A stretch of DNA of 64,000 bases from Bacillus renqingensis (GTDB taxonomy: Bacteria; Bacillota; Bacilli; Bacillales; Cytobacillaceae): positions 184,942-248,941 of the forward strand of contig NZ_JADDIU010000003.1 of the NCBI RefSeq assembly GCF_016464375.1, read 5' to 3'. Positions 20,277 through 28,496 of the stretch are shown here, one piece after another. Both the position numbers and the translations under genes were made by a program. The notes below the pieces were generated by a model, which saw only the letters and a list, made by a program, of their open reading frames with translations, was not told where the DNA came from and did no database searches. Position 1 is the stretch's first letter. Every line of letters starts with the position of its first letter.

Positions 20277-21245
20277 ATGACACAATGGAATAATGGCATT
20301 GCCAAAATGACTCTCCCGACCCCTTTTCCAGTCGGGGATGTCAATGTTTATTTGGTTAAGGGGGAGCGTTTAACACTTGTAGATGCAGGACCGAAAACGG
20401 AAGAGGCCTGGAATTCATTGAATGAGCAAATGGCTGAATTACAGTTGACACCGAAGGACGTCGAACAGGTTATTCTTACCCATGATCACCCGGATCATGC
20501 CGGGATGCTGGACTTTTTTCCTGATTCCTTAGAAGTTTACGGGCATCCGTTGAATGAGCGCTGGATTCATCCGAAGGAAGCTTTTTTTCGTGAAATTGAA
20601 AGTTTTTTTATGGGGCTGTTTCACAGTGCCGGCCTTCCTGAGGAGTATCTGCCGGTTCTGGCTGACACTAAGAACATGTTTAAATATGCTTGCAACCGCT
20701 CTTTAACGGGCTGCCTTCTTGAGGGGATGATACCGCCAGGACTATCAGATTGGAAGGTGATTGAAACACCAGGCCATGCCCAGAGTCAAATTGCACTTTT
20801 CCGGGAAAAGGATGGGGTGTTGATTGGCGGGGATGTGATTTTAATCCATATTTCACCCAATCCATTACTTGAGCCGCCGCTACCTGGGAAAACAGAACGC
20901 CCTAAGCCGCAGCTGCAGCACAATCATTCGATGAAAAAGCTATTGTCCTATCCTATTCAGATGGTCTATACAGGGCATCGAGAAGAGGTCTTTCAGGTAA
21001 ATGAATTGATTGAAAAAAGGCTTGCCAGCCAGCATAAACGGGCGATGACCGTTCATCATTGGCTCCAGGCCGAACCTCTTACGGTTTTTGAAATCTGTCA
21101 GCGTTTATTTCCATCAGCCTATAAACGTGAGCTGTTCTTAACGATATCGGAAACAGTGGCACAGCTTGACTATTTATCCTCCATCGGTGAAATTAGTCGT
21201 GAAGGAGATCAGCCCGTTCTTTTTCAAGCAAAGCAACTCGGATGA
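20277..21245 (+). CDS. yqjP: MBL-fold metallohydrolase with C-terminal winged helix (YqjP)
   Basis: 322-aa protein. The zinc motif THDHPDHAG lies in an N-terminal metallo-beta-lactamase domain, with further ligands in TPGHAQSQIA, GGDVI and YTGHREE. The C-terminal 80 residues (VHHWLQAEPLTVFEICQRLF onward) look like the winged-helix tail of LACTB2-type proteins. Substrate unknown. ATG 20277 follows AAGGAG. Followed after 9 bases by yqjQ, so the two are probably co-transcribed. Confidence 0.88.
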   Translation: MTQWNNGIAKMTLPTPFPVGDVNVYLVKGERLTLVDAGPKTEEAWNSLNEQMAELQLTPKDVEQVILTHDHPDHAGMLDFFPDSLEVYGHPLNERWIHPKEAFFREIESFFMGLFHSAGLPEEYLPVLADTKNMFKYACNRSLTGCLLEGMIPPGLSDWKVIETPGHAQSQIALFREKDGVLIGGDVILIHISPNPLLEPPLPGKTERPKPQLQHNHSMKKLLSYPIQMVYTGHREEVFQVNELIEKRLASQHKRAMTVHHWLQAEPLTVFEICQRLFPSAYKRELFLTISETVAQLDYLSSIGEISREGDQPVLFQAKQLG

Positions 21246-21254
21246 GGTGGTTTA

Positions 21255-22052
21255 ATGGTTAAGGAACAATTAAAAGCCAAAAATATCGTGATTACCGGTG
21301 CCTCAGGTGGAATTGGTGCGGAGATTGCCAGGCTTTGTGCAGCAAGCAAGGCTAATCTTGTCTTGCTTGCCCGCAGCATTGATAAGTTAAAGCGGCTCAA
21401 GGCTGAGCTTGAGGCGAAATATCAAGTGCGTGTGGATGTTTTCCAGCTCGATGTATCTGATACGGATCAAGTGCAGAAGGTATTTCGAGAGATTCTGGCT
21501 CGAATTGGGGATATCGATATTCTTGTCAATAATGCCGGTTTTGGCATTTTTCGTGAAGCCCATGAAGCTTCGATGGATGAAATGAAACGGATGTTTAAGG
21601 TGAATGTTATTGGGTTAATGGCTTGCACCAGCATGGTATTGCCGAAAATGCGGGAGAGACGCTTCGGTCAGATTATCAATATTGCTTCTCAGGCGGGGAA
21701 AATTGCTACCCCGAAATCGAGTGTCTATTCCGCTACAAAACATGCCGTTCTTGGCTACTCCAATGCCCTGAGGATGGAGTTGTCTGACTATAACATTCAG
21801 GTGACAACAGTGAATCCAGGGCCGATTGCTACCAACTTTTTTGACATTGCCGATGAGCAAGGCACGTATGTAAAAAACGTTCAACGGTTTATGCTGAAGC
21901 CTGAATTTGTTGCCCGCAAGGTTGTTGGCAGTATGCTGACGCGGACACGCGAGATTAATCTTCCGCGTTGGATGAATTTGGGCAGTGTGGTTTACGTTCT
22001 TTTTCCACGGCTGTTTGAACGAATTGGCAAACGGATGCTGAATAAGAAATAG
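21255..22052 (+). CDS. yqjQ: Short-chain dehydrogenase/reductase (YqjQ)
   Basis: 265-aa classical SDR. The nucleotide motif TGASGGIG is at 14-21, NNAG lies in the expected place, and the catalytic triad is S145, Y158 and K162 (YSATK). Substrate unknown. GAGGTGG lies just before the ATG. The end is closed by a hairpin shared with convergent yqzH. Confidence 0.9.
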   Translation: MVKEQLKAKNIVITGASGGIGAEIARLCAASKANLVLLARSIDKLKRLKAELEAKYQVRVDVFQLDVSDTDQVQKVFREILARIGDIDILVNNAGFGIFREAHEASMDEMKRMFKVNVIGLMACTSMVLPKMRERRFGQIINIASQAGKIATPKSSVYSATKHAVLGYSNALRMELSDYNIQVTTVNPGPIATNFFDIADEQGTYVKNVQRFMLKPEFVARKVVGSMLTRTREINLPRWMNLGSVVYVLFPRLFERIGKRMLNKK

Positions 22053-22056
22053 TAAA

Positions 22057-22078
22057 AACCGCGGGTAGCGGTTTTTTG
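22057..22078. terminator. Terminator after yqjQ
   Basis: Stem AACCGC/GCGGTT with a short loop and TTTTTT on the plus strand. It sits between convergent yqjQ and yqzH. Confidence 0.75.
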
Positions 22079-22079
22079 T

Positions 22080-22271
22080 TTATCCTATTAAATACTCATA
22101 CACTACATCATTCACCGCTTCGTATAAATCCTCATCCGGAGCTGTTTCATTTGCTTGAAGAACCTTTTTTGATAATTCCTCCAAATCTTTTTCGGAAATG
22201 GGCATCGAGTCATCCTCGTAATACTGTTTAAAGCAATTCTTAATCATTTTTACAACGAGCTTTTTTTCCAT
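22080..22271 (-). CDS. yqzH: YqzH family protein (function unknown)
   Basis: 63-aa acidic helical protein. It matches the YqzH pattern: MIKNCFKQYY near the start and a conserved APDEDLYEAVNDVVYEYL tail. The start is ATG 22269-22271 behind GGTGAGGTG; a longer frame exists but lacks a site. It lies next to yqjQ, as expected. No catalytic motif. Confidence 0.75.
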   Translation of the reverse strand: MEKKLVVKMIKNCFKQYYEDDSMPISEKDLEELSKKVLQANETAPDEDLYEAVNDVVYEYLIG

Positions 22272-22360
22272 TGGGATACACCTCACCAACATTATATCGT
22301 TTTCTTGCTCATTGGAAAGACTAATGTTAAATTTAGCTTAAAATTACAAATAAAAAATCA

Positions 22361-22390
22361 TTGACATCTAAAATAAATTCGTGATATTAT
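22361..22390 (+). promoter_or_regulatory. SigA-type promoter of the CarD-like gene
   Basis: TTGACA, 18-bp spacer, TATTAT. The predicted start site lies about 14 bases before the perfect hairpin at 22411. Confidence 0.65.
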
Positions 22391-22410
22391 TAAATATTTG
22401 ATAAAAAAAC

Positions 22411-22447
22411 CCATATATGATAACCTTAAGAAGGTTATCATATATGG
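22411..22447 (+). promoter_or_regulatory. Perfect 17-bp inverted repeat abutting the ribosome binding site
   Basis: Arms CCATATATGATAACCTT and its exact complement are separated by AAG. The right arm ends in ATATATGG; its final GG is the first part of GGAGGTGG, the ribosome site of the CarD-like gene. It could act as an RNA hairpin limiting ribosome access or as a DNA operator just downstream of the promoter. Confidence 0.85.
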
Positions 22448-22458
22448 AGGTGGATTAT

Positions 22459-22920
22459 ATGTTTCAAATTGGCGATAACATTGTTTATCCAATGCACGGA
22501 GCAGGTATAATTGAAGCCATAGAAGAAAAAGAATTCTCAGGGAAAAAACAGCAGTATTATGTGATAAAAATGTCAATCAGTAATATGCAAGTTATGATTC
22601 CGACGCATAAAATATTGAATTTTAGTATACGACCAGTTACTGATATACTTGCATTAAAACACATCATACACATTTTTCAGCATGGAGAATCAGATAGCTT
22701 GCTGCCATGGAAACAAAGGTATAAAGTAAACACGGACAAAATAAAAACGGGTGAAATACAAAAAGGTGCTGAGGTTGTACGTGATTTAATGCGTATGAAG
22801 AAAGAAAAAGCACTTAATGCAAGCGAAAAAAGAATGTTGGATAATGCATATGAATTTTTGATTAGTGAACTGGAAGTAATTAAAGGAATCACTGAAAATC
22901 AAATAAAAAGTTTCTGTTAA
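22459..22920 (+). CDS. CarD/CdnL-family transcription regulator (YdeB-like)
   Basis: 153-aa protein. The N-terminal CarD_CdnL_TRCF RNA-polymerase-interacting domain reads FQIGDNIVYPMHGAGIIEAI and continues to about residue 60; the C-terminal half is helical (RDLMRMKKEKALNASEKRM). Family members stabilise open promoter complexes. ATG 22459 follows GGAGGTGG; the frame extends upstream only through the hairpin. The gene is monocistronic with its own promoter and terminator. Confidence 0.88.
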   Translation: MFQIGDNIVYPMHGAGIIEAIEEKEFSGKKQQYYVIKMSISNMQVMIPTHKILNFSIRPVTDILALKHIIHIFQHGESDSLLPWKQRYKVNTDKIKTGEIQKGAEVVRDLMRMKKEKALNASEKRMLDNAYEFLISELEVIKGITENQIKSFC

Positions 22921-22966
22921 ACAAACCTTAGAAGCTTTAAATCTTTTTCTATTACCTGTACCATCT

Positions 22967-22997
22967 CCCTACTCGAACGTTGAATAGGGTTTTTTTA
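22967..22997 (+). terminator. Terminator after the CarD-like gene
   Basis: Stem CCCTACTC/GAATAGGG (one mismatch) followed by TTTTTTT. Confidence 0.75.
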
Positions 22998-23015
22998 TTG
23001 AATATTTATAAAGAA

Positions 23016-23050
23016 CATAAAAAAACAGGCTCTTTACATAGAGCCTGTTT
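23016..23050 (-). terminator. Terminator of the cold-shock gene
   Basis: Minus-strand stem AAACAGGCTCT/AGAGCCTGTTT with a 6-nt loop, followed by T7. Confidence 0.85.
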
Positions 23051-23067
23051 GTATAAACGATCTAAGA

Positions 23068-23590
<523 letters not shown>

Positions 23591-23596
23591 TTGCCA

Positions 23597-23624
23597 TTGA
23601 GAACGAACGAATATTCGTATAAGA
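23597..23624 (+). promoter_or_regulatory. uvrX promoter with LexA (SOS) box
   Basis: TTGAGA, 16-bp spacer, TATAAG. The spacer contains CGAACGAATATTCG (23604-23617), which matches the Bacillus SOS box CGAAC-N4-GTTCG with a single mismatch. LexA bound here would cover the promoter, so the operon is likely DNA-damage inducible. Confidence 0.75.
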
Positions 23625-23672
23625 TGTGAATATAATAAAGAACAAATGTTTGATAATGGTGAGGAAAAAGCA

Positions 23673-24932
23673 ATGGTCGATTACAGCACGTTACCGCACA
23701 ACAAAATTTTATGTATCGACATAAAGAGCTTCTATGCCAGCTGTTCCGCTGTCATGCGGGGGCTAGACCCTTTGGACTGCTATATCGCAATTGTCGGTGA
23801 CAAACAGCGGCAAGGAAGTGTCGTGCTTGCGGCTTCACCGCGGCTGAAAGAGGAATTTGGCATCAAAACCGGCTCCCGGCTGTTTGAAATCCCCAAAGAT
23901 CCAAGGATTCAAATTGTCGAACCGAAAATGGCCACCTATCTGCGGATTTCTACAGAGATCACTCGTGTCTTTAACCGCTATGTTCCGAAAGAAGCTATTC
24001 ATGTCTACAGCATCGATGAAAGCTTTATTAAAGTAGACGAGGTCCTCCATTTATGGGGGGATGCCCGCACGATTGCAGAGAAAATCAGGAATGATATCGA
24101 GCGTGAATTTCAGCTGCCATGTACGATCGGGATTGGCCCTAATATGTTGATGGCAAAGCTTTGTCTTGACCTAGAGGCTAAAAAGAAATGGATTGCCGAG
24201 TGGACGTATGAAGACGTACAGACAAAGCTTTGGAAAGTGTCGCCGCTAAGGGACATGTGGGGCATCGGCCGGCGGGTGGAAAAATCTTTAAACGGGATGG
24301 GGATTTTCACGGTCGGTCAGCTGGCCTGCTATGATTTAGCCCTATTGGAAAGGAAATTCGGCATTATGGGGAATCAGCTTTACCATCATGCCTGGGGAGT
24401 GGATCTTTCCGATTTAGGAGCACCGATTATCGAGGGGCAGATCAGCTTTGGGAAAAGTCAAATCCTCTTAAGGGACTATAAAGTCGTAGAAGAAATGAAG
24501 CATGTTATCTTAGAGATGTGTGAGGAGGTCGCTTATAGAGCGAGAACACATCACAAGGCGGGAAGAACCATCAGCCTTGGGATTAGCTACAGTCAGGATG
24601 AATGTGGCGGCGGTTTTCATCGTTCCAGAACGATTCCCCAGCCGACAAACGTCACGATGGATCTTTACCGGGTCTGCCTGCAAATTTTTCATGAGCATTA
24701 TAATGGCAAAACGGTAAGAAAGATTTCAATTTCACTTGGTAATATCGTCGACGACTGTGAATTGCAGCTTGATCTGTTTGACACAGGCGCCTCCAAAAGA
24801 AGGGAGCTTGGCTATGTGGTTGATTCCGTTCGCAGACGCTTTGGACCGGGTTCCTTATTAAGGGCGGTTTCTTGTGCGTCAGGGGGAACAGCAAAGCACC
24901 GGGCCACACTTGTGGGCGGGCATAAAATGTAA
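23673..24932 (+). CDS. uvrX: Y-family DNA polymerase, UvrX/YqjW type (PolY2)
   Basis: Second translesion polymerase of the window, 419 aa. Motifs are CIDIKSFYASC (metal aspartate) and YSIDESF; a helix-hairpin-helix (GIGRRVEKSL) follows. A clamp-binding motif QLDLF lies in ELQLDLFDTG. ATG 23673 is chosen for GGTGAGGA about 8 bases upstream rather than the in-frame ATG 27 bases earlier. The LexA box upstream and YolD-like gene downstream are the usual context. A repeat element lies between it and yqjX. Confidence 0.93.
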   Translation: MVDYSTLPHNKILCIDIKSFYASCSAVMRGLDPLDCYIAIVGDKQRQGSVVLAASPRLKEEFGIKTGSRLFEIPKDPRIQIVEPKMATYLRISTEITRVFNRYVPKEAIHVYSIDESFIKVDEVLHLWGDARTIAEKIRNDIEREFQLPCTIGIGPNMLMAKLCLDLEAKKKWIAEWTYEDVQTKLWKVSPLRDMWGIGRRVEKSLNGMGIFTVGQLACYDLALLERKFGIMGNQLYHHAWGVDLSDLGAPIIEGQISFGKSQILLRDYKVVEEMKHVILEMCEEVAYRARTHHKAGRTISLGISYSQDECGGGFHRSRTIPQPTNVTMDLYRVCLQIFHEHYNGKTVRKISISLGNIVDDCELQLDLFDTGASKRRELGYVVDSVRRRFGPGSLLRAVSCASGGTAKHRATLVGGHKM

Positions 24933-24933
24933 G

Positions 24934-25064
24934 AAGAAAAGCGGAAGCGCCTTGATCAGGGGAGACAAGCACAAGACGAGCCGGGATGAAAGCCGCTTTT
25001 TAGCTTTCTTGAGGATCCGCTTGTTTGTGACCTCGAGCCCTAGGCGCTAAAAGCTGGACAAATA
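24934..25064. repeat. Dispersed nested-palindrome element, copy 3 (inverted)
   Basis: Element of the second subtype, in the orientation that starts AAGAAAAGCGGAAGCGCC and ends AGCTGGACAAA. Inner arms CACAAG and TTTGTG and the apical hairpin are present with altered but compensating bases. It fills the uvrX-yqjX spacer, so it is transcribed as part of that operon. Confidence 0.8.
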
Positions 25065-25083
25065 AGGAAAGAAGGCGAGGCAT

Positions 25084-25419
25084 ATGATTCGTGACCGTGG
25101 AAGAATCAAATGGACATCGATGATGCTTCCCGAGCATGTGAAATTGCTTAGAGATTGGGTGAAAGAAGACCAGTACGAACGGAAAAAGGAAATGGATGAA
25201 CAACAGCTCGAGCTGATGAATGAAACCTTAGCTGTGGCTATCGAATTCAATCAGTATGTAACCATTACCCATTATCGGAATGACCATTATGAAATAGTAA
25301 TTGGAAAGATCCATTATTGGGATGAACTAGCACATAGGCTTCATGTAGTGGATCGGTTTGAAGAAGTGCACCGGATTCCGATTGATACCATTGCTGACAT
25401 TCGGCTGACAGACAAGTAG
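25084..25419 (+). CDS. yqjX: YolD-like family protein (YqjX)
   Basis: 111-aa YolD-like protein. The opening IRDRGRIKWTSMMLPEHV and the C-terminal RIPIDTIADI segment are typical. The family accompanies UvrX-type polymerases and is SOS-regulated; its molecular role is not established. GGCGAGG lies upstream of the ATG. It is separated from uvrX by the repeat element. Confidence 0.85.
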   Translation: MIRDRGRIKWTSMMLPEHVKLLRDWVKEDQYERKKEMDEQQLELMNETLAVAIEFNQYVTITHYRNDHYEIVIGKIHYWDELAHRLHVVDRFEEVHRIPIDTIADIRLTDK

Positions 25420-25533
25420 AAGAGCGGTTTCCCCATTAGAAATCCGCTCGTTTTAAATCTATTCTGCTTTTGGCACCCGAACCTGGGATTTGATAATATT
25501 ATCATTAAATGGCTAATAAGGAGTGTTTTGTAC

Positions 25534-25869
25534 ATGGAAATTAACATTACAGAAAAGGCAGCGGCAAAAATAAACGAGAAAACAGCTGGCCGTGAAGGTC
25601 ATCTGAAGCTGAAATATGATACAGACGGCTGTGGCGGCTGAGCGGTAAATGGTGTTGCCGTCTTGTGGTTCACAGGCGAATTAGACAAAGATGATGTTGC
25701 AATTGATACAAACGAGAGCCCAGTGTATATGGAAAGGTCGAAGCTGGTTTTCTTTGATGAGCAAATGAAAATTGATTTCTCCGACAGCACGAATTGCTTT
25801 CAATTAAAAAGTCCGCAGCAAATACTAAACGGACAGATGAACTTTATCATAAAAGACAATACAGACTGA
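25534..25869 (+). CDS. yqkB: YqkB/HesB-family Fe-S protein with in-frame UGA at codon 36 (candidate selenoprotein, or nonsense-broken)
   Basis: ATG 25534 behind AAGGAG opens a HesB-type frame (KLKYDTDGCGG) that meets UGA at 25639-25641. The same frame then continues without interruption for 75 codons with family sequence (AVNGVAVLWFTGE ... KLVFFDEQMKIDF ... LKSPQQILN) to a normal stop. The UGA is at the cysteine cluster of the family (CGG-UGA). HesB-like selenoproteins with Sec at the conserved cysteine are known in other bacteria. A SECIS-like hairpin follows (25659-25678). The alternative is a recent nonsense mutation. The real gene boundary is certain; decoding is not. Confidence 0.7.
25659..25678 (+). 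other. Candidate bacterial SECIS hairpin in yqkB
   Basis: After the UGA, bases 18-37 fold as C-G and G-C pairs, a bulged U (25661), then six pairs (one G-U) closed by the loop GUU (25668-25670). The loop begins 26 nt after the UGA. A bulged U and a G-U at the loop are the features SelB reads in the E. coli fdhF element. It overlaps conserved coding sequence, so chance is possible. Confidence 0.35.
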
Positions 25870-25889
25870 TCCATAGAACAGTCTGTATT
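25858..25889. terminator. Bidirectional terminator overlapping the yqkB and yqkD stop codons
   Basis: Perfect 11-bp arms AATACAGACTG/CAGTCTGTATT around a 10-nt loop between convergent genes. The arms contain part of both stop codons. Confidence 0.65.
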
Positions 25890-26805
25890 AACTGGGTAAA
25901 GGATTGATGTATTTATTCAGGAATTCATCAACCACTCGTTCATAATCGCTGCGATTTTCATTAAAGGATTGGGCATGTCGTCCCTTTTCTGCAATATAGA
26001 GCATTTTCGGTCCCTTTTTATGCTCAAACAATTCCTTTGTCATTGATGGCAAAATAAAATCATCTTTCCGGCTATGGATAAATAAGACAGGATGCTTGAT
26101 ATTTTCAATCACGGAAATAGGTGATACATGGCGAATCGAATATTTATCGCGAAGGCGCAAGAATAGATCCCCAATCGGCAGCAGCAAACCGGGCTTAATT
26201 TTGAAATCTTTTTTAATAACATAGGCCAGCTGCTGTTTAAAATCAGAAAAAGGACAATCAGCAATATAAAAATCAGCGCCGTCCTCAAGCAGCCCGGCAT
26301 ATAGCAGTATTGTCGCTGCTCCCATCGATTCTCCGTGAATCCCTAATAAAATATCCTCACCTTTCTCGTTTTTCAGCCAGTCCACAACTGCTTTTAAATC
26401 AAATTTTTCATAGTGGCCAAAACTTGTTGTTTTCCCACCGGATTCCCCGTGGCGGCGATGGTCATAAATTAAGGTATTAAAGCCGCGCTCAAGAAAAAGA
26501 TTCGCATATTTAATCGAATTGACCTTGGTTTCGGTTACCCCGTGGGCAATAATCACATAGCGGTTCGTTTGGTACGGTTCAACAAGCACCGCTTTAATCG
26601 TATAGCCAAAGGGGGATGGGATGTCAATATGCCGCCTTGGGAGCGTTTTTAATGCTTTAGGACTCACTCTGCCCGCTTCTTTTTCCCGCCTTAAAATATA
26701 ATCCTCATCCTTTTTTTTCATATACATTAGACGATTGGTGAAATAGATCCCCAGTGCCAGCCAGAAAAATAATAAAATAAACAGTGTGCGAAATATCCTC
26801 TTCAA
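25888..26805 (-). CDS. yqkD: Membrane-anchored alpha/beta hydrolase (YqkD)
   Basis: 305-aa protein. An N-terminal membrane helix (IFRTLFILLFFWLALGIYF) precedes an alpha/beta hydrolase domain. The nucleophile elbow is GESMG, the HGVTE oxyanion segment is present, and the likely acid and base lie in SRKDDFILP and GRHAQSF. I chose TTG 26803-26805 because GGAGGTG lies 5 bases before it; the length then equals the family's. Substrate unknown. Confidence 0.9.
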   Translation of the reverse strand: MKRIFRTLFILLFFWLALGIYFTNRLMYMKKKDEDYILRREKEAGRVSPKALKTLPRRHIDIPSPFGYTIKAVLVEPYQTNRYVIIAHGVTETKVNSIKYANLFLERGFNTLIYDHRRHGESGGKTTSFGHYEKFDLKAVVDWLKNEKGEDILLGIHGESMGAATILLYAGLLEDGADFYIADCPFSDFKQQLAYVIKKDFKIKPGLLLPIGDLFLRLRDKYSIRHVSPISVIENIKHPVLFIHSRKDDFILPSMTKELFEHKKGPKMLYIAEKGRHAQSFNENRSDYERVVDEFLNKYINPLPS

Positions 26806-26858
26806 AATGGCACCTCCAAACATACATTCACACAAATAAACAAGGTTAATTTTACCAT

Positions 26859-26889
26859 AAAAAAAGCCGCTTATACCAATTTAGCGGCT
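26859..26889 (-). terminator. Terminator of the 46-aa minus-strand ORF
   Basis: Minus-strand stem AGCCGCTA/TAAGCGGCT followed by T7, 12 bases past the small ORF's stop. Confidence 0.75.
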
Positions 26890-26900
26890 CTTTAAGATAT

Positions 26901-27041
26901 TTATTGTTCCGAGTTCTGACGTTTTGTAGGATGAATGGCTTTTTCAACTTCTTCAGCAGAAATCATCCGCTTGCTGCTGCCTGCTGTTTCCGCATAGTTT
27001 TTTCCTGCTGAACTATATCCTTTTTCCCGCTTCTGGCTCAT
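26901..27041 (-). CDS. Small hydrophilic protein of unknown function (46 aa)
   Basis: ATG 27039-27041 follows AAGGGAGA at 8 bases, and the ORF ends just before a strong terminator, so it has the parts of a real gene. The product is polar (SQKREKGYSSAGKNY, then MISAEEVEKAIHP), without membrane segment or cysteines. I do not recognise the family. Small size and sporulation-rich surroundings would fit a spore or regulatory peptide, but that is a guess. Confidence 0.6.
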   Translation of the reverse strand: MSQKREKGYSSAGKNYAETAGSSKRMISAEEVEKAIHPTKRQNSEQ

Positions 27042-27255
27042 TTAATCAATCTCCCTTCGAGATAGTTTCATCATATAAGATGGATAGATGGGAGGGCAAT
27101 TATACATGGCTTAAGCGTTTTGTATAGGAAGCGGATAATAGCTGCTCTCGGTCTGTCTTTAGTCATTTAACAAGGGGAAAAGCCGCTTTATACATGATTT
27201 TCGTGACCTGTGGATGTATAATATGAAAAAATCCTCTTTAAGGAGAATTATAAAA

Positions 27256-27501
27256 ATGAAGAGAAAGCAGCAAAAGCCAAAAGTAAAAAAAGACGATTCC
27301 GCCGTAACGCTTAAGGATAGGATCAATCCGGATTTAATTAAACAATTAAAGGATCAGCAGGACCAGCTGAAGGCTGAGGAAAAGAAGAGAAAAGAGCAGG
27401 AAGAACAACGAAAGCGTGAAGAAAGAAGATTAAAAGAAAAGAACAAATCATTTGAAGAACTGTTAAACGAAAGCAGCATGAATTGGAAGGAATTTAAATA
27501 A
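27256..27501 (+). CDS. yqkE: DUF3886 protein YqkE
   Basis: 81-aa very charged protein. After a basic start (KRKQQKPKVKK) it forms a long Lys/Glu-rich coiled-coil (about 30-65) and ends in SMNWKEFK, as in YqkE. ATG 27256 follows AAGGAG; earlier in-frame ATGs lack a site. A TATAAT at 27217-27222 is the likely -10. Function unknown. Confidence 0.8.
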   Translation: MKRKQQKPKVKKDDSAVTLKDRINPDLIKQLKDQQDQLKAEEKKRKEQEEQRKREERRLKEKNKSFEELLNESSMNWKEFK

Positions 27502-27525
27502 AGAGAGCCAAGGCTCTCTTTATTT
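27496..27525. terminator. Bidirectional terminator between yqkE and yqkF
   Basis: Perfect 14-bp stem AAATAAAGAGAGCC/GGCTCTCTTTATTT with a 2-nt loop between convergent genes. Confidence 0.85.
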
Positions 27526-28435
27526 AACGATGATCTTTATAAACATTTGCCTTTGTCCGTTCTTTAATGAAAGCAACCTCCTTTTCTGTTAATGGCTCAC
27601 TCTTAACCGCTTGAGCATTCAGCCGGATCTGTTCCGGGCTGCTGGCACCGGCGACAACAGAGGCAACTGCCGGGTTAGCTAAATTATATTGTAATGCCAC
27701 CTCAGTAAACGAACGTGAAGGGGCCAGCTTTTCTTTTAGCGACGGCAAGATTTCGTTTAATTCCGCCAAACTGTAATCCAGATACCCTTTTTCAGACGCC
27801 TTTTCCAACAGCCTATCACTTAACAAACCTTTAGCGAGCGGCCCGCGGGTGACGACGCTAATTCCATGCTCGTGTAAAAGCGGCAATGCCTCTTCTTCAG
27901 GGCGGCGGTCCAACATGCTATATTGCATCATCACGGAAACGATGTTCGATTTCTCTACATATTCCCGGATCACATTCGGCCGAATCGAGGAAATCCCGTA
28001 ATAGCGAATGAAACCCTCCTCCTTCAATTCCTCAAATGCTTCAATCGTTTCATCCACCGGGTCTAGGATAGTACCGCCATGCAGCTGATACAAATCAATA
28101 TAATCGGTACCAAGCCGCTTAAGGCTGTTCTTCACTGCTTCCTTTATATAGGCTTTGGAAGGATCCCATGTCCAACCGCTTTTATCCGCTTTCCAGCGGT
28201 TGCCGACTTTTGTGGCAATAATTACCTGTTCGCGGGACTCCTTTAACGCCTTCCCAAGCAACTGCTCATTTTCACCGAAGTCATATAAATCAGCCGTATC
28301 AAAATAATTGATCCCTTCTTCAAGGGCCGCTTCGATTATTTTGCGGGCCGCCTTTTCTTCCGTACCAATCGACATGCAGCCAAGCCCTAATTCAGTTACA
28401 TATAAATCGGAATTCCCTAATCTTCTTTTTCTCAA
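27524..28435 (-). CDS. yqkF: Aldo/keto reductase (YqkF)
   Basis: 303-aa NADPH-dependent oxidoreductase. The AKR tetrad is visible: Asp and Tyr in FDTADLYDFGENE, Lys in IIATKVG and His in LYQLHGG. TTG 28433-28435 is preferred because GAGGTGA lies 5 bases upstream; the GTG at 28442-28444 is inside that site. Substrate unknown. Confidence 0.9.
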   Translation of the reverse strand: MRKRRLGNSDLYVTELGLGCMSIGTEEKAARKIIEAALEEGINYFDTADLYDFGENEQLLGKALKESREQVIIATKVGNRWKADKSGWTWDPSKAYIKEAVKNSLKRLGTDYIDLYQLHGGTILDPVDETIEAFEELKEEGFIRYYGISSIRPNVIREYVEKSNIVSVMMQYSMLDRRPEEEALPLLHEHGISVVTRGPLAKGLLSDRLLEKASEKGYLDYSLAELNEILPSLKEKLAPSRSFTEVALQYNLANPAVASVVAGASSPEQIRLNAQAVKSEPLTEKEVAFIKERTKANVYKDHR

Positions 28436-28496
28436 AAAAATCACCTCTTATCTTATCATTTTAGTAAAGGTCAGGGCAGACTTCAAACAGCACGTC

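Noticed and set aside
25642..25660. First hairpin after the yqkB UGA (CGGUAA/UUGCCG) as the SECIS
   Set aside because: Its loop begins only 7 nt after the UGA, closer than bacterial SECIS loops; the second hairpin fits better.
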